Numbered from the stretch's first letter, positions 46,265 through 57,218 are shown. The stretch is DNA of 64,000 nucleotides from Ochrobactrum quorumnocens (GCF_002278035.1 NZ_CP022604.1:1240001-1304000); one strand, 5' to 3'. The notes: generated from the sequence alone by a model not told the origin. Translations and numbers: made by a program.

Positions 46265-46693
46265 TTACGCTGCTTCTGCTTCTGCAGCAGCTTCAGCTTC
46301 AACGCGTGCACGATCAGCTTTGCCCTTTGCATCGACATCGCGCTCAACGAATTCGACAACTGCCATTGGCGCATTGTCACCAGTACGGAAGCCAGCCTTC
46401 ATGATGCGGATGTAGCCGCCGTTACGGGTTGCGTAACGAGTAGCAAGTGTGTCGAACAGCTTAGCAACGAGCTGTACGTCGCGGATGGCGGAAATCGCCT
46501 GACGACGTGCATGCAAGTCACCGCGCTTGCCGAGAGTGACAAGCTTTTCTACGATTGGACGGATTTCCTTAGCTTTAGGAAGCGTGGTCACAATCTGTTC
46601 ATGCTCGATGAGCGAAGCCGCCATGTTGGCGAACATTGCCTTGCGATGCGAGGCAGTGCGGTTCAGCTTACGCTGTCCATTACCGTGGCGCAT
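46265..46693 (-). CDS. rplQ: 50S ribosomal protein L17
   Basis: Large-subunit protein at the exit side. The 142 residues show [39 protein letters not shown] and [20 protein letters not shown], then an alanine/glutamate-rich tail. A strong AAGGAG precedes the ATG. Last gene of the alpha operon, 42 bases after rpoA; terminator directly after. Confidence 0.98.
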   Translation of the reverse strand: MRHGNGQRKLNRTASHRKAMFANMAASLIEHEQIVTTLPKAKEIRPIVEKLVTLGKRGDLHARRQAISAIRDVQLVAKLFDTLATRYATRNGGYIRIMKAGFRTGDNAPMAVVEFVERDVDAKGKADRARVEAEAAAEAEAA

Positions 46694-46735
46694 GGCCTTC
46701 TCCTTTAATTCGTAACGTACCGGGATATGCCGGTC

Positions 46736-47749
46736 TTAATATTGGTCTTCGTAGCGCTTGGCGAGATCTTCGATGTTTTCTGGCGGCCAGGCTGGGATTT
46801 CCATACCAAGATGGAGACCCATCGATGCCAGAACTTCCTTGATCTCGTTGAGCGACTTGCGGCCGAAATTCGGAGTCCGCAACATCTCGGCTTCCGTCTT
46901 CTGGATCAGATCGCCGATGTAGACGATGTTGTCGTTCTTCAGGCAGTTTGCCGAACGTACCGACAATTCGAGCTCGTCTACCTTCTTGAGCAGAGCCGGG
47001 TTGAAAGCCAGTTCCGCAACCTGTTCCTGCGGAGCTTCCTTCTGTGGCTCTTCGAAGTTGACGAAGACCGCGAGCTGGTCCTGAAGAATGCGCGCTGCAT
47101 AAGCAACTGCATCTTCACCGCTCACGGAACCATTGGTTTCGATGTTGAGCGTCAGCTTGTCGTAATCGAGAACCTGACCTTCACGGGTGTTCTCAATCTT
47201 GTACGATACCTTGCGGATCGGCGAGTAAAGGCTGTCAACCGGAATAAGGCCGATTGGAGCATCTTCCGCACGATTACGGTCGGCAGGCACATAGCCCTTA
47301 CCGGTGTTAACGGTGAATTCCATGCGGATTTCAGCGCCTTCATCCAGCGTGCAAATGACGTGATCCGGATTAAGGATCTCGACATCGCCAACGGTCTGAA
47401 TGTCACCAGCCGTAACAACGCCCGGGCCTTCCTTGCGGACAACCATGCGCTTCGGGCCTTCACCTTCCATACGGATGGCGATTTCCTTGACGTTCAGAAC
47501 GATATCCGTGGTGTCTTCGCGGACACCCGGAATGGAAGAGAATTCATGCAGAACGCCATCAATCTGAATGGCGGTCACGGCAGCGCCGCGCAGCGACGAC
47601 AGAAGCACGCGACGCAGTGCGTTACCAAGCGTCAGACCAAAACCGCGTTCCAGCGGCTCAGCAACGACGGTTGCAAGCGTGCGAGAGCCGTTGGTGTTGA
47701 ACTCCACCTTGTTCGGCTTGATCAGTTCCTGCCAGTTCTTCTGGATCAT
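46736..47749 (-). CDS. rpoA: DNA-directed RNA polymerase alpha subunit
   Basis: Assembly platform of RNA polymerase and target of activators. The 337 residues have the N-terminal domain ([20 protein letters not shown] and [19 protein letters not shown]) and the C-terminal DNA-binding domain ([20 protein letters not shown] and [13 protein letters not shown]). Starts [17 protein letters not shown] at 47749 after AGAGGAAAA; six upstream codons are dropped. 119 bases separate it from rpsK. Confidence 0.98.
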   Translation of the reverse strand: MIQKNWQELIKPNKVEFNTNGSRTLATVVAEPLERGFGLTLGNALRRVLLSSLRGAAVTAIQIDGVLHEFSSIPGVREDTTDIVLNVKEIAIRMEGEGPKRMVVRKEGPGVVTAGDIQTVGDVEILNPDHVICTLDEGAEIRMEFTVNTGKGYVPADRNRAEDAPIGLIPVDSLYSPIRKVSYKIENTREGQVLDYDKLTLNIETNGSVSGEDAVAYAARILQDQLAVFVNFEEPQKEAPQEQVAELAFNPALLKKVDELELSVRSANCLKNDNIVYIGDLIQKTEAEMLRTPNFGRKSLNEIKEVLASMGLHLGMEIPAWPPENIEDLAKRYEDQY

Positions 47750-47868
47750 GTGGTTTTCCTCTATCAACCGTCGCTACCATCCTATCGTAGCGATCTTGTG
47801 AAGAACCGCAGAGGAGCCCCGGAACTAATTTGACTTAATCCAGGGCTCATGCGGCATAAAAACGAAAA

Positions 47869-48258
47869 TCAGACCCGGCGCTTCTTGCGCGGACGGCAGC
47901 CGTTGTGCGGGATCGGCGTAACATCGCGGATCGACGTAATCACAAAGCCGGCAGCCTGAAGGGCGCGCAGCGCAGATTCACGGCCAGAGCCCGGTCCACA
48001 AACCTCGACTTCGAGGGAGCGCATGCCATGTTCCTGAGCCTTCTTGGCGCAATCTTCAGCAGCGATCTGTGCGGCAAACGGGGTCGACTTACGCGAACCC
48101 TTGAAACCCTGAGCACCTGCGGAAGACCAGGCAATTGCATTGCCCTGTGCATCCGTGATGGTAATCATGGTGTTGTTAAACGTCGAATTTACGTGGGCAA
48201 CGCCCGACGAGATGTTTTTACGTTCGCGGCGGCGAACGCGCTGGGCTTCCTTAGCCAT
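47869..48258 (-). CDS. rpsK: 30S ribosomal protein S11
   Basis: Platform protein contacting the mRNA exit and S7/S18. The 129 residues contain [40 protein letters not shown] and the C-terminal [24 protein letters not shown] precedes the ATG. It follows rpsM after 139 bases containing a perfect hairpin. Confidence 0.98.
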   Translation of the reverse strand: MAKEAQRVRRRERKNISSGVAHVNSTFNNTMITITDAQGNAIAWSSAGAQGFKGSRKSTPFAAQIAAEDCAKKAQEHGMRSLEVEVCGPGSGRESALRALQAAGFVITSIRDVTPIPHNGCRPRKKRRV

Positions 48259-48370
48259 AATAGTCCTCTCAAATCGATCTCTACACCGCCGTAGTTCCAG
48301 CGGCTACACCGGTCCATTGAAGACAAGCTCAAGGACCAGCACCGAACCCGACCGGCGTACCGGCTGAGTC

Positions 48371-48394
48371 CGACGGAACGAAAACGTTCCGTCG
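48371..48394 (-). other. perfect hairpin between rpsM and rpsK
   Basis: CGACGGAACG / CGTTCCGTCG, 10-bp stem with a 4-base loop, 3 bases after the rpsM stop. No T-run follows, so it is not a standard terminator; it may be a processing or 3'-end stabilising structure within the operon. Confidence 0.7.
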
Positions 48395-48397
48395 ATA

Positions 48398-48766
48398 TTA
48401 CTTCTTCTTACCTGCGATAGCCTTTGCAGGACCCTTACGGGTACGTGCATTGGTATGCGTACGCTGACCGCGAACCGGCAGCGAACGACGATGACGCAGA
48501 CCGCGGTAGCAGCCAAGGTCCATCAGGCGCTTGATATTCATCGAAACTTCACGACGCAGGTCACCTTCGACCCGGTAGTCAGCATCGATTGCTTCACGGA
48601 TCTGAAGTACTTCAGCATCCGACAGCTGATTAACGCGACGATCGTCGGCAATGCCAACCTTCGTTACGATCTGCCGAGCAAATTTCGGTCCAATCCCGTG
48701 GATGTACTGAAGCGCAATAACAACGCGCTTGTTCGTCGGGATGTTGACGCCAGCGATACGTGCCAC
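48398..48766 (-). CDS. rpsM: 30S ribosomal protein S13
   Basis: Head protein that contacts tRNA and the 50S subunit. The 122 residues start [14 protein letters not shown] after the initiator and end with [20 protein letters not shown] and [11 protein letters not shown]. Initiation is at a GTG (48764-48766) preceded by AAGGAG; the open frame continues 53 codons upstream but has no ribosomal counterpart. First gene of the transcript after the adk terminator. Confidence 0.97.
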   Translation of the reverse strand: MARIAGVNIPTNKRVVIALQYIHGIGPKFARQIVTKVGIADDRRVNQLSDAEVLQIREAIDADYRVEGDLRREVSMNIKRLMDLGCYRGLRHRRSLPVRGQRTHTNARTRKGPAKAIAGKKK

Positions 48767-49085
48767 GTCTGTTCTCCTTGAGTTGTAATAAATTCCACCT
48801 AAGGGACTTATCCCCGAGACAGCATAAATTGACCGGCAACGGCCTTTTTCAATTTCCGCCGCAGCCGACCATTCAAAAACCATTGAAGTGGCGCAGTCTT
48901 TGACGGAATCGCCAGAAAAAGTCAACTCTTAACTGTCCGTAAAGCTGCCAAAGCAACTTCGCAGACATTAAAAGAAACTTTTGAAAGCGATAAGCGGACC
49001 GAAAAACATAAAATGCACTTCTGTCCGCAATTCTTAAGAGCACAATCCAACCGAAGCGAAACGAGGGTCGATAAGATTATGCTTC
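48767..49085. other. leader/promoter region of rpsM
   Basis: About 320 bases between the adk terminator and rpsM. It must hold the promoter of the alpha operon because a strong terminator lies at its far end. No infA or rpmJ is present, although these lie here in many bacteria. Part of a degenerate palindromic repeat occupies 49033 onward. Confidence 0.5.
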
Positions 49086-49138
49086 AATAAAAACCAGAGC
49101 GCCGATCTGATAAAATCAGACCAGTAGGCACTCTGGTG
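49033..49138 (+). repeat. degenerate palindromic repeat, copy 11, providing the adk terminator
   Basis: Right half GAGCGCCGATCTGATAAAAT with CAGACC nearly matches the right half of copy 4, and the left half (TTAAGAGCACAATCC ... GAAACGAGGG ... TTATGC) aligns loosely with the family. The right arm coincides with the adk terminator. Confidence 0.55.
49086..49138 (-). terminator. adk intrinsic terminator
   Basis: Double hairpin on the minus strand: outer stem CCAGAGTGCC / GGCGCTCTGG, inner stem GGTCTGA / TCAGATC, followed by TTTTTATT. Lies 14 bases after adk and ends the fusA-to-adk run. Confidence 0.9.
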
Positions 49139-49151
49139 GTATTTTCAAGCC

Positions 49152-49736
49152 TTACGCCGGAACAAGAATTCTCTCGATTTCGGCAGTAACTTCTTCAACC
49201 GGAGCCATACCATTGATGACCCGGAGTTCACCGGTTCCTGCATAATAGCTGGAAAGCGGTGATGTCTTTTCGCGATATTCAACAAGACGCTTACGGAAAG
49301 CTTCCGGGTTATCGTCAGAACGAACCTGACCACCCTTTGCAATCGTTTCAGCCACCCGGTTCTCCATCCGGTTGACCAATGCGTTCTCATCGACCTTGAG
49401 CTCGATTACTGCATCGAGCTTGAGACCTTTACCAACGAGCATTTCACCAAGTGCCTGTGCCTGAGGCACAGTACGAGGATAACCGTCGAGAATGAAACCA
49501 GCTGCGCAATCTGGCGCATCAATGCGCTCGGATACGATCTGATTAACGATCTCGTCGGAAACCAGCTGACCCGCATCCATAACGGCCTTGGCGCGCTTCC
49601 CGATTTCGCTTTGCTGAGCGACTGCTGCACGCAGCATGTCGCCAGTCGAAAGCTGTGGTATTCCATGCTTCTTGGTAAGAAGTCCAGCCTGCGTCCCCTT
49701 ACCTGCTCCGGGCGGCCCAAGAAGTATCAGTCTCAT
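49152..49736 (-). CDS. adk: adenylate kinase (short form)
   Basis: Interconverts ATP+AMP and 2 ADP. The 194 residues have the P-loop [20 protein letters not shown], the [12 protein letters not shown] site and [14 protein letters not shown]. The LID is the short, non-zinc version, as in other alphaproteobacteria, so the chain is about 20 residues shorter than the long form. The ATG overlaps the secY stop (ATGA). Confidence 0.97.
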   Translation of the reverse strand: MRLILLGPPGAGKGTQAGLLTKKHGIPQLSTGDMLRAAVAQQSEIGKRAKAVMDAGQLVSDEIVNQIVSERIDAPDCAAGFILDGYPRTVPQAQALGEMLVGKGLKLDAVIELKVDENALVNRMENRVAETIAKGGQVRSDDNPEAFRKRLVEYREKTSPLSSYYAGTGELRVINGMAPVEEVTAEIERILVPA

Positions 49737-51073
49737 TTATTACGTTTCCCACCTCTGAGTTTGGACTTCTTGATCAACCCTTCATACTGATGGGCAACAA
49801 GATGTCCCTGAATTTGCGCAACTGTGTCGAGTGTCACGCTGACCACGATCAGCAGCGAAGTACCGCCAAGATAGAATGGCACACCGGTCGCGGAAATCAG
49901 GAATTCCGGCAGAAGACAGACAAGCACGATATAGATGGCGCCGACAACCGTAATGCGTGTCAACACATAGTCTATATACTCTGCTGTACGTTCGCCCGGG
50001 CGGATACCCGGAATAAAGCCGGAATGCTTCTTAAGCTGGTCAGCCGTGTCCTTGGGATTGAACACGATAGCCGTGTAGAAGAAGCAGAAGAATGCCATCA
50101 ACCCAGCATAGAACAGCATATAAAGTGGCTGACCATGACCGAGAGCATTGAGAATGGTCGTACCCCACGCCGGCATTTCGGCCGTATTTGCGAAACCTGC
50201 AACAGTCGCTGGTAACAGCAGAAGCGACGAAGCAAAGATCGGAGGAATAACGCCAGCCGTGTTTAGCTTGAGCGGCAGATGCGATGTATCGCCCTGGAAC
50301 ATGCGGTTACCAACCTGGCGCTTCGGATACTGGATCAGAAGGCGACGCTGTGCACGTTCAACAAAGACGATGATCGCAATAAGCGCGATAGCCAAAATGA
50401 TAACGCCAAGGATCAGACCTGTGGACAGAGCGCCCGTACGGCCCAGTTCCAGCGTACCGGAAATAGCGTGTGGAAGGTTTGCGACAATACCGGCGAAAAT
50501 TATGAGCGAAATACCGTTACCGATACCGCGCGCAGTGATCTGCTCACCCAGCCACATCAGGAACATCGTGCCACCAACGAGCGTGATGACCGACGAAACC
50601 AAGAACATTGGTCCAGGATTTGTAACGATGCCGTTACCCGACTGAAGACCAACCGAAATCGCGTAAGCCTGCACAAGTGCTAGAAGCACTGTACCGTAGC
50701 GCGTGTACTGATTGATGATCTTGCGGCCCGACTCGCCTTCCTTCTTCAGCGCTTCAAGGGTCGGAACAACCGACGTCATGAGCTGCACGATGATGGAAGC
50801 GGAAATATAGGGCATGATGCCAAGTGCGAAAATGGCCATACGACCAACAGCACCACCGGCGAACATGTTGAAAAGCCCAAGAACACCCTGGCTATGCTGC
50901 TGGAATGCCTGCGCAAGCGCTTCAGGATTGATCCCGGGAAGCGGAATATACGTTCCAAACCGGTACACGAGCAAAGCGCCCAGTGTAAACCAGATGCGCT
51001 TCTTGAGTTCTTCAGCTTTCGAGAAAGCCGAAAAATTGAGATTGGAAACTAGCTGTTCAGCAGCCGATGCCAT
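49733..51073 (-). CDS. secY: protein translocase subunit SecY
   Basis: Pore of the Sec translocon in the inner membrane. The 446 residues have ten hydrophobic segments; recognisable blocks are [57 protein letters not shown] and [18 protein letters not shown]. Start at 51073 after GGAGAAA; 22 upstream codons are not part of SecY. Translationally coupled to adk; separated from rplO by 163 bases with a hairpin. Confidence 0.97.
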   Translation of the reverse strand: MASAAEQLVSNLNFSAFSKAEELKKRIWFTLGALLVYRFGTYIPLPGINPEALAQAFQQHSQGVLGLFNMFAGGAVGRMAIFALGIMPYISASIIVQLMTSVVPTLEALKKEGESGRKIINQYTRYGTVLLALVQAYAISVGLQSGNGIVTNPGPMFLVSSVITLVGGTMFLMWLGEQITARGIGNGISLIIFAGIVANLPHAISGTLELGRTGALSTGLILGVIILAIALIAIIVFVERAQRRLLIQYPKRQVGNRMFQGDTSHLPLKLNTAGVIPPIFASSLLLLPATVAGFANTAEMPAWGTTILNALGHGQPLYMLFYAGLMAFFCFFYTAIVFNPKDTADQLKKHSGFIPGIRPGERTAEYIDYVLTRITVVGAIYIVLVCLLPEFLISATGVPFYLGGTSLLIVVSVTLDTVAQIQGHLVAHQYEGLIKKSKLRGGKRNK

Positions 51074-51187
51074 TAAATTTCTCCGGTGAAAAGTCTCCGG
51101 CCCTCCCCCTCTGCCGACACGAATCCCTGAGACCCGCACCCTCAGACAAAGAAGACCCTACCCAGATATGCGCATTGGCATAAAGGT

Positions 51188-51224
51188 GCAAGCGGCGGCA
51201 CTAGGGCCGCCGCTTTTTATTTTG
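51188..51224 (+). terminator. strong terminator-like hairpin oriented against the operon
   Basis: AAGCGGCGGC / GCCGCCGCTT stem, loop ACTAGG, followed on the plus strand by TTTATTTTG. The operon runs on the minus strand, where the stem is preceded, not followed, by the T/A run. It would stop antisense transcripts coming from the secY side, or modulate read-through from rplO to secY. Confidence 0.65.
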
Positions 51225-51236
51225 TATATCGAAGTC

Positions 51237-51707
51237 TTATTCAGCAGCTGCTTCGGGAAGCTTGACGCTGCCGCCGGCCTTTTCGATCTTTTCGATCGCA
51301 GCCTTGGAAGCTCCAGCAACCTCGAAGGCTACCTTAGCCTTCAATTCACCGTCCGAAAGAAGACGGACGCCGTCTTTGGCGCGACGAATCACACCAGCAG
51401 CCTTCAGCGTATCAAGGTTCACAACAGCCTTTGCATCGAGCTTGCCTGCGTCGATTGCGGTCTGAACGCGACCGAGCGAAACGACGTTGAAGCTTTTTGC
51501 GAAGATGTTCGTGAAGCCGCGCTTTGGCAGACGGCGGTAGATTGGCATCTGGCCGCCTTCAAAGCCGTTGATCGCTACGCCAGAACGGGACTTCTGTCCC
51601 TTGACGCCGCGGCCAGCGGTCTTGCCGGTGCCGGAGCCGATACCACGGCCAACGCGCTTACGCGCTTTTACAGAACCTGGCTTGTCACGCAGATCGTTGA
51701 GTTTCAT
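51237..51707 (-). CDS. rplO: 50S ribosomal protein L15
   Basis: Late-assembling large-subunit protein. The 156 residues include [20 protein letters not shown], the glycine-rich [20 protein letters not shown] and [17 protein letters not shown], with an alanine/glutamate end. Start at 51707 after AGGGGATAG. Last ribosomal gene before secY. Confidence 0.98.
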   Translation of the reverse strand: MKLNDLRDKPGSVKARKRVGRGIGSGTGKTAGRGVKGQKSRSGVAINGFEGGQMPIYRRLPKRGFTNIFAKSFNVVSLGRVQTAIDAGKLDAKAVVNLDTLKAAGVIRRAKDGVRLLSDGELKAKVAFEVAGASKAAIEKIEKAGGSVKLPEAAAE

Positions 51708-51726
51708 GTCTCTATCCCCTGCGTTA

Positions 51727-51924
51727 TCAAGCCTCGTCCACAACGCGGACGAGATGCTGAACCTTGGCGATCATACCACGAACTGAAGGAGTATCCTCCA
51801 GCGTGCGGCGGCGGTGCATTTTGTTAAGTCCGAGTCCGATCAGCGTTGCACGCTGTTCGGCTGGACGACGGATAGGGCTTCCGATCTGTTCGACCGTAAC
51901 CGTCTTACCCTTCTTCTCAGCCAT
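51727..51924 (-). CDS. rpmD: 50S ribosomal protein L30
   Basis: Small large-subunit protein, 65 residues: [40 protein letters not shown] and a [14 protein letters not shown] end. An in-frame GTG directly precedes the ATG at 51924; AAGGGA upstream fits either start. Confidence 0.97.
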   Translation of the reverse strand: MAEKKGKTVTVEQIGSPIRRPAEQRATLIGLGLNKMHRRRTLEDTPSVRGMIAKVQHLVRVVDEA

Positions 51925-51987
51925 CACTCAAATCCCTTGTCTATGGCGTATCCGGTGCTATTGCACCGGACTGGCACAAACTATCGG

Positions 51988-52548
51988 CTATTCTTCCGAA
52001 CCGACCACATCATGGCGACGAGCCTGAAGAGTCGAGTACTTGATGCCGCGCTGTGCAGCAATGTCCTTTGGATGCATCTGATGCTTCAGAGCGTCAAAGG
52101 TTGCACGAACCATGTTGTAAGGGTTCGACGAGCCAAGCGACTTAGCAACAACGTCCTGAACGCCAAGCGTCTCGAACACAGCACGCATAGGACCACCAGC
52201 AATGATACCCTTACCAGCAGGAGCTGCACGAAGCAGAACCTTGCCAGCGCCGTGACGACCCTGCACATCGTGATGCAGTGTACGACCCGAACGCAGTGGT
52301 ACGAAAATCATATCGCGCTTAGCAGCTTCAGTAGCCTTACGGATAGCTTCAGGCACTTCACGTGCCTTGCCATGACCGAAGCCTACGCGACCCTTCTGGT
52401 CTCCAACTACGACGAGCGCAGCGAAACCGAAGCGACGGCCACCTTTAACGACCTTGGCAACGCGGTTGATGTGAACGAGCTTGTCAACGAATTCGCTGTC
52501 GCGCTCCTCACGACCGCGATCCTCGCGGTTACGTTCTCTCTGTGCCAT
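51988..52548 (-). CDS. rpsE: 30S ribosomal protein S5
   Basis: Decoding-fidelity protein of the small subunit body. The 186 residues have an N-terminal charged extension ([20 protein letters not shown]), then [39 protein letters not shown] and [19 protein letters not shown]. In the spc order between rplR and rpmD. Confidence 0.98.
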   Translation of the reverse strand: MAQRERNREDRGREERDSEFVDKLVHINRVAKVVKGGRRFGFAALVVVGDQKGRVGFGHGKAREVPEAIRKATEAAKRDMIFVPLRSGRTLHHDVQGRHGAGKVLLRAAPAGKGIIAGGPMRAVFETLGVQDVVAKSLGSSNPYNMVRATFDALKHQMHPKDIAAQRGIKYSTLQARRHDVVGSEE

Positions 52549-52588
52549 ATCCTATTCCTTTATTTTTTTCCGGAAGCACAAAATGCTA

Positions 52589-52951
52589 TTAGAAGCTCAG
52601 TCCGCCTTCGCGGGCAGCTTCGGCGAGGGCCTTCACACGGCCGTGGTAAATAAATGCACCACGGTCGAACACTACTTCACTGACGCCTGCTTTAACGGCA
52701 CGCTCTGCAACCAGTTTGCCTACTGCAGCAGCTGCTGCGGAGTCGGCGCCGGTCTTGAGCTGGCCCTTCAGGTCGCCATCCAGTGTCGACGCTGCTGCGA
52801 TGGTAACACCGCGAACGTCGTCGATAACCTGAACGTAGATGTTCTTGGAAGAGCGGTGCACGCTGAGACGTGGACGGCCATTTGCGACGGCCTTGACCTG
52901 ACGGCGTACACGAGCAGCGCGACGCTGCAAAGTTTCTTTTGGCGATGCCAT
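52589..52951 (-). CDS. rplR: 50S ribosomal protein L18
   Basis: Binds 5S rRNA with L5 and L25. The 120 residues show [40 protein letters not shown] and the C-terminal [20 protein letters not shown]. Located between rplF and rpsE. Confidence 0.98.
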   Translation of the reverse strand: MASPKETLQRRAARVRRQVKAVANGRPRLSVHRSSKNIYVQVIDDVRGVTIAAASTLDGDLKGQLKTGADSAAAAAVGKLVAERAVKAGVSEVVFDRGAFIYHGRVKALAEAAREGGLSF

Positions 52952-52963
52952 GACGCGCTTCCC

Positions 52964-53497
52964 TTACTTCTTCTTGCCTTCTTTGCGGACGATTTTCTCG
53001 CCAGCATACTTGACGCCCTTGCCCTTGTAAGGCTCGGGGCCGCGATATTCGCGGATCTCAGCCGCGACCTGACCGACCTGCTGCTTGTCGATACCAGTGA
53101 CGACGATTTCCGTCGGCTTAGGTACAGCAACAGTGATACCAGCAGGCACGTCATAGACCACTTCGTGACTGAAGCCGAGAGAGAGCTGGACATTCTTGCC
53201 CTGCATAGCCGCACGATAACCAACGCCGCTAATCTCAAGCTTCTTTTCGAAGCCCTTCTCGACGCCTTCGAAGATGTTAACGATCATCGAACGCGACATG
53301 CCCCACTTGGAGCGAGCTTCTTTGGACTGGTCACGAGGATCGACGCTTACAGCGCCGTCTTCGAGCTTAACCAGAACTTCATCGTGCACCACGAAAGACA
53401 ATTCGCCTTTCGCGCCCTTAGCCTTGACGATCTGCCCATCAACACTGGCGGTCACGCCTGCCGGGACCGGCACGGGTTTTTTACCGATACGAGACAT
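52964..53497 (-). CDS. rplF: 50S ribosomal protein L6
   Basis: Base of the GTPase-associated stalk. The 177 residues begin [20 protein letters not shown] and contain [35 protein letters not shown] and the C-terminal [20 protein letters not shown]. 12 bases upstream of rplR. Confidence 0.98.
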   Translation of the reverse strand: MSRIGKKPVPVPAGVTASVDGQIVKAKGAKGELSFVVHDEVLVKLEDGAVSVDPRDQSKEARSKWGMSRSMIVNIFEGVEKGFEKKLEISGVGYRAAMQGKNVQLSLGFSHEVVYDVPAGITVAVPKPTEIVVTGIDKQQVGQVAAEIREYRGPEPYKGKGVKYAGEKIVRKEGKKK

Positions 53498-53535
53498 TTT
53501 TATACCTGTCTTCTATCTGTTCACTGTCAGCCGCA

Positions 53536-53934
53536 TCAGAAGATGCGGCAGAGCAGCTCACCACCAACGTTTTGTTCACGGGCTTCATGATCCGCCATTA
53601 CACCCTTAGGTGTGGACAGGATCGAGATGCCAAGACCATTCGCAACCTGCGGGATCGACTTGACCGACACGTAAACGCGACGGCCTGGCTTCGAAACGCG
53701 GGTCAGTTCACGAATGACTGGAACGCCTTCATAGTACTTCAGTTCGATTTCGATCTCGGCTTTGCCGTTCACGAATTCACTCTGCGTGTATCCGCGGATG
53801 TAGCCTTCAGACTGAAGGACATCAAGAACGCGAGCGCGCAGCTTAGAAGCCGGGGTCGAAACCTTGGTCTTCTTGCGGCCTACTGCGTTACGAATACGGG
53901 TCAGCATATCGCCGATAGGATCTGACACAGACAT
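53536..53934 (-). CDS. rpsH: 30S ribosomal protein S8
   Basis: Primary 16S rRNA binder and, in enterobacteria, the translational repressor of the spc operon. The 132 residues show [48 protein letters not shown] and [10 protein letters not shown]. The S8 target near rplE cannot be verified by eye. Confidence 0.98.
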   Translation of the reverse strand: MSVSDPIGDMLTRIRNAVGRKKTKVSTPASKLRARVLDVLQSEGYIRGYTQSEFVNGKAEIEIELKYYEGVPVIRELTRVSKPGRRVYVSVKSIPQVANGLGISILSTPKGVMADHEAREQNVGGELLCRIF

Positions 53935-53944
53935 ATGCTACTCC

Positions 53945-54250
53945 TTACCAGCTCGACTTAACTATGCCCGGAATCTGTCCGAGCGAACCCAACTGGCGAA
54001 GCGCAATACGCGACATCTTCAGTTTACGGTAATAACCACGCGGACGACCCGAAACTTCGCAACGATTGCGAATACGAACCTTAGCGGAATTGCGCGGCAG
54101 TTCGGCGAGCTGAATAGAAGCGCGGAAACGCTCATCCAGCGGAAGGCTCTGATCCATTACGATCGCCTTCAGACGTGCACGCTTTTCAGCATGACGCTTA
54201 ACCAACTTTTCGCGGCGCTTATTGTTTTCGACTGCGCTAGTCTTGGCCAT
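53945..54250 (-). CDS. rpsN: 30S ribosomal protein S14 (zinc-free type)
   Basis: The 101-residue long form without the CXXC zinc motifs: [40 protein letters not shown] and the end [20 protein letters not shown]. 26 bases separate it from rplE. Confidence 0.98.
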   Translation of the reverse strand: MAKTSAVENNKRREKLVKRHAEKRARLKAIVMDQSLPLDERFRASIQLAELPRNSAKVRIRNRCEVSGRPRGYYRKLKMSRIALRQLGSLGQIPGIVKSSW

Positions 54251-54276
54251 ATTATTATACCTCGCTACGCTTGCCG

Positions 54277-54834
54277 TTACTGCCGGAATGGGAAGTTGAA
54301 GGCGCGCAGAAGAGCGCGGGCTTCATCATCCGTCTTAGCGGTCGTGCAAACGATGATGTCCATGCCCCAGATCTGATCAACTTTATCGTAGTTGATTTCT
54401 GGGAACACGATGTGTTCCTTAACGCCCATGGCAAAGTTGCCGCGACCATCAAAGCTCTTCGGATTCAGACCGCGGAAATCTCGAACGCGCGGAAGCGCGA
54501 TCGTGATCAGACGATCAAGAAATTCGTACATACGATCCGAACGAAGTGTTACCTTCGTACCGATCGGCATGTCTTCACGCAACTTGAAAGTTGCGATCGA
54601 ATTACGGGCGCGAGTAATGACAGCCTTCTGTCCGGCAATCAAGGCCAGATCTGCTGCAGCAACAGTTGGCTTCTTCGAATCGCCAGTTGCTTCGCCTACA
54701 CCCATATTCAGGACAACTTTGGTGATGCGAGGAATCTGCATCTCGTTGTCGTATTTGAATTCTTCAAGAAGAGCTTTACGGATCGTGTCCTGATAAATCT
54801 TCTTGAAGCGTGGAAGTGCCTTTGCTTCAGACAT
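54277..54834 (-). CDS. rplE: 50S ribosomal protein L5
   Basis: 5S rRNA-binding protein contacting the P-site tRNA. The 185 residues show [56 protein letters not shown] and [20 protein letters not shown]. Its ATG shares one base with the rplX stop (TGATG). Confidence 0.98.
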   Translation of the reverse strand: MSEAKALPRFKKIYQDTIRKALLEEFKYDNEMQIPRITKVVLNMGVGEATGDSKKPTVAAADLALIAGQKAVITRARNSIATFKLREDMPIGTKVTLRSDRMYEFLDRLITIALPRVRDFRGLNPKSFDGRGNFAMGVKEHIVFPEINYDKVDQIWGMDIIVCTTAKTDDEARALLRAFNFPFRQ

Positions 54835-55139
54835 CAGATCACCGCTCCCGAACGCTTTGCAACGCGAACCTTCTTGCCATCTTCAACACGGAAACCAACG
54901 CGAGTTGGCTTGCCATCCTTTGGATCAGCAATGGCCAGATTGGACAGATGGATCGCCGCCTCTTTCGAGATGATGCCGGCTTCCTGTGTCTGAGTCTGGC
55001 GCTGGTGACGCTTTACAACATTAATGCCGCGAACCAGTGCTTTTTCGTCCTTAGGCATAACCTGAAGAACTTCGCCTGTACGGCCCTTGTCCTTACCGGA
55101 CAGCACGACAACGCTGTCGCCTTTGCGAATCTTTTGCAT
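54834..55139 (-). CDS. rplX: 50S ribosomal protein L24
   Basis: Assembly initiator of the large subunit. The 101-residue KOW protein: [40 protein letters not shown] and [20 protein letters not shown]. Overlaps the start of rplE by one base. Confidence 0.98.
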   Translation of the reverse strand: MQKIRKGDSVVVLSGKDKGRTGEVLQVMPKDEKALVRGINVVKRHQRQTQTQEAGIISKEAAIHLSNLAIADPKDGKPTRVGFRVEDGKKVRVAKRSGAVI

Positions 55140-55151
55140 CGTCTTGCTTCC

Positions 55152-55520
55152 TTACAGAACTTCCGGAGCCAGCGAGATGATCTTCATGTGGCTCTTCGCG
55201 CGAAGTTCGCGTGGAACCGGTCCGAAGATACGCGTACCGATAGGCTCTTTCTTATTATCGATGAGAACAGCTGCGTTGTTATCAAAACGAATTACGCTGC
55301 CGTCCGGACGACGGATGTCCTTGGCGGTCCGTACGACCACCGCCTTCATCACGTCACCCTTTTTGACGCGGCCGCGCGGAATAGCTTCCTTGATCGACAC
55401 CACAATAATGTCGCCAACGGAAGCGTAACGCCGCTTCGAGCCGCCCAGCACCTTGATGCACATGACACGACGTGCGCCGGAGTTATCCGCCACGTCGAGG
55501 TTTGTTTGCATCTGAATCAT
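55152..55520 (-). CDS. rplN: 50S ribosomal protein L14
   Basis: Interface protein bridging the subunits. The 122 residues start [20 protein letters not shown] and contain [20 protein letters not shown] and the end [21 protein letters not shown] 68-base gap separates it from rpsQ. Confidence 0.98.
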   Translation of the reverse strand: MIQMQTNLDVADNSGARRVMCIKVLGGSKRRYASVGDIIVVSIKEAIPRGRVKKGDVMKAVVVRTAKDIRRPDGSVIRFDNNAAVLIDNKKEPIGTRIFGPVPRELRAKSHMKIISLAPEVL

Positions 55521-55588
55521 GACTGGCCGCCTTCTTTTCCTTCAGCTGGTTAAGGGCTCCTGCCCTACCTAAGCTGCGTGTTTGTAAT

Positions 55589-55831
55589 TTAGCCCGCTAC
55601 TTCGTTCGAAAGAACGACCCAGCGTTTGTCCTTCGAAATTGGCTTGGATTCCTCAATGGAAACCTGATCGCCAATCTTGAACTGGTTGTTTTCGTCATGC
55701 GCCTTGTACTTCTTAGACTGGCGAATGGTCTTCTGGAGGAGCGGATGCGAATAGCGGCGCTCAACCTTAACCACAACAGTCTTATCGTTTTTGTCGCTGA
55801 CGACAACGCCCTGCAGAACGCGTTTAGGCAT
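55589..55831 (-). CDS. rpsQ: 30S ribosomal protein S17
   Basis: Primary 16S rRNA binder. The 80 residues: [40 protein letters not shown] and the end [14 protein letters not shown]. Follows rpmC after 12 bases. Confidence 0.98.
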   Translation of the reverse strand: MPKRVLQGVVVSDKNDKTVVVKVERRYSHPLLQKTIRQSKKYKAHDENNQFKIGDQVSIEESKPISKDKRWVVLSNEVAG

Positions 55832-55843
55832 TATACTTGTTCC

Positions 55844-56044
55844 TTATGCCTTGCTTTCGGCCGCCTTCTGGCGGGCGATGGTCTTGATACGCGCAATGTC
55901 GCGACGAACTTGCTTCACGCGCGCGGTTTTTTCGAGCTGGCCGGTTGCCTTCTGGAAGCGCAGGTTAAACTGCTCTTTCTTCAGTGCGCCCAACTCATCA
56001 GTGATCTGATCGAGGCTTTTCGCCCGAACGTCTGCGGCTTTCAT
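55844..56044 (-). CDS. rpmC: 50S ribosomal protein L29
   Basis: Located at the peptide exit, near the trigger-factor docking site. The 66 residues: [40 protein letters not shown] and [13 protein letters not shown]. Follows rplP after 11 bases. Confidence 0.98.
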   Translation of the reverse strand: MKAADVRAKSLDQITDELGALKKEQFNLRFQKATGQLEKTARVKQVRRDIARIKTIARQKAAESKA

Positions 56045-56055
56045 GACTGCCTCTC

Positions 56056-56469
56056 TTACTCTGCGATGCGCTGAATGAAGCGCGTCTTGACCGACAACTT
56101 TGCAGCGCCGAGTCTTAAGGCTTCGCGTGCCACATCTTCGGGTACGCCGTCAAGCTCAAACATTACGCGGCCTGGTGCCACGCGGCATGCCCAGTAGTCA
56201 ACTGAACCCTTACCTTTACCCATACGGACTTCGGTAGGCTTCGATGTAACTGGCAGATCCGGGAAGATTCGGATCCATACACGGCCCGCACGTTTCATGT
56301 GGCGGGTGATCGCGCGGCGAGCCGCTTCGATCTGTCGTGCTGTGACGCGGTCAGGCTCCAGAGCCTTCAAACCGAATGCACCGAAATTAAGATCCGTACC
56401 GCCCTTCGAGTTGCCGTGGATACGGCCCTTGAACTGCTTACGGAACTTGGTGCGCTTAGGCTGCATCAT
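56056..56469 (-). CDS. rplP: 50S ribosomal protein L16
   Basis: Contacts A-site tRNA near the peptidyl transferase centre. The 137 residues begin [20 protein letters not shown] (two consecutive ATGs) and contain [20 protein letters not shown] and [20 protein letters not shown]. Between rpsC and rpmC. Confidence 0.98.
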   Translation of the reverse strand: MMQPKRTKFRKQFKGRIHGNSKGGTDLNFGAFGLKALEPDRVTARQIEAARRAITRHMKRAGRVWIRIFPDLPVTSKPTEVRMGKGKGSVDYWACRVAPGRVMFELDGVPEDVAREALRLGAAKLSVKTRFIQRIAE

Positions 56470-56507
56470 TGTTCTCTACTCCAATTTTCTCGCCCGCGAC
56501 CCGCTTT

Positions 56508-57218
56508 TTAAGCGTTTTCGCGGCGGCGGTTCTGCTGGGAACCCTGATTGTCACCCTCAACCGCACGACGTTCAGAAGCCATTGGATCGTGCTCAAGGAT
56601 CTCGCCCTTGAATACCCAAACCTTCACGCCGCAGATGCCGTAAGCGGTCTGCGCTTCTGCCGTACCGTAGTCGATATCGGCACGCAGCGTGTGAAGCGGA
56701 ACGCGACCTTCGCGATACCATTCCATACGTGCGATTTCAGCGCCGCCCAGACGACCGGAGCAGTTGATACGGATACCTTCGGCACCAAGACGCATTGCCG
56801 ACTGAACGGCACGCTTCATGGCGCGACGGAATGCCACACGGCGTTCGAGCTGCTGAGCGATCGACTGAGCGATCAGCGTAGCATCGACTTCCGGCTTACG
56901 AACTTCAACGATGTTGAGGGACGTATCGGAATTCGTCATTTCGGAAAGCTTCTTGCGGAGCTTTTCGATGTCTGCACCCTTCTTGCCGATGATGATACCC
57001 GGACGAGCCGAGTGGATCGTCACGCGGCACTTCTTGTGCGGACGCTCGATTACGATTTTGGAAATCGCAGCCTGCTTGAGTTCGCTCTTAAGATACTCAC
57101 GGATCTTGACGTCTTCATGCAGCAGCTTGCCGTATTCACCGGTATTTGCGTACCAACGCGAATCCCAAGTGCGGTTGATGCCGAGACGAAAACCGATCGG
57201 ATTAATCTTCTGGCCCAT
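56508..57218 (-). CDS. rpsC: 30S ribosomal protein S3
   Basis: mRNA entry-site protein with a KH domain. The 236 residues start [20 protein letters not shown], contain [20 protein letters not shown] (KH loop) and [20 protein letters not shown], and end with a polar tail. Its ATG shares a base with the rplV stop (TAATG). Confidence 0.98.
   Translation of the reverse strand: MGQKINPIGFRLGINRTWDSRWYANTGEYGKLLHEDVKIREYLKSELKQAAISKIVIERPHKKCRVTIHSARPGIIIGKKGADIEKLRKKLSEMTNSDTSLNIVEVRKPEVDATLIAQSIAQQLERRVAFRRAMKRAVQSAMRLGAEGIRINCSGRLGGAEIARMEWYREGRVPLHTLRADIDYGTAEAQTAYGICGVKVWVFKGEILEHDPMASERRAVEGDNQGSQQNRRRENA

Noticed and set aside
46727..47833. 368-codon plus-strand frame opposite rpoA
   Set aside because: Shadow of the highly conserved alpha subunit gene.
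52481..53590. 369-codon plus-strand frame opposite rplR-rplF-rpsH
   Set aside because: Runs through three ribosomal genes and their spacers; no start signal.
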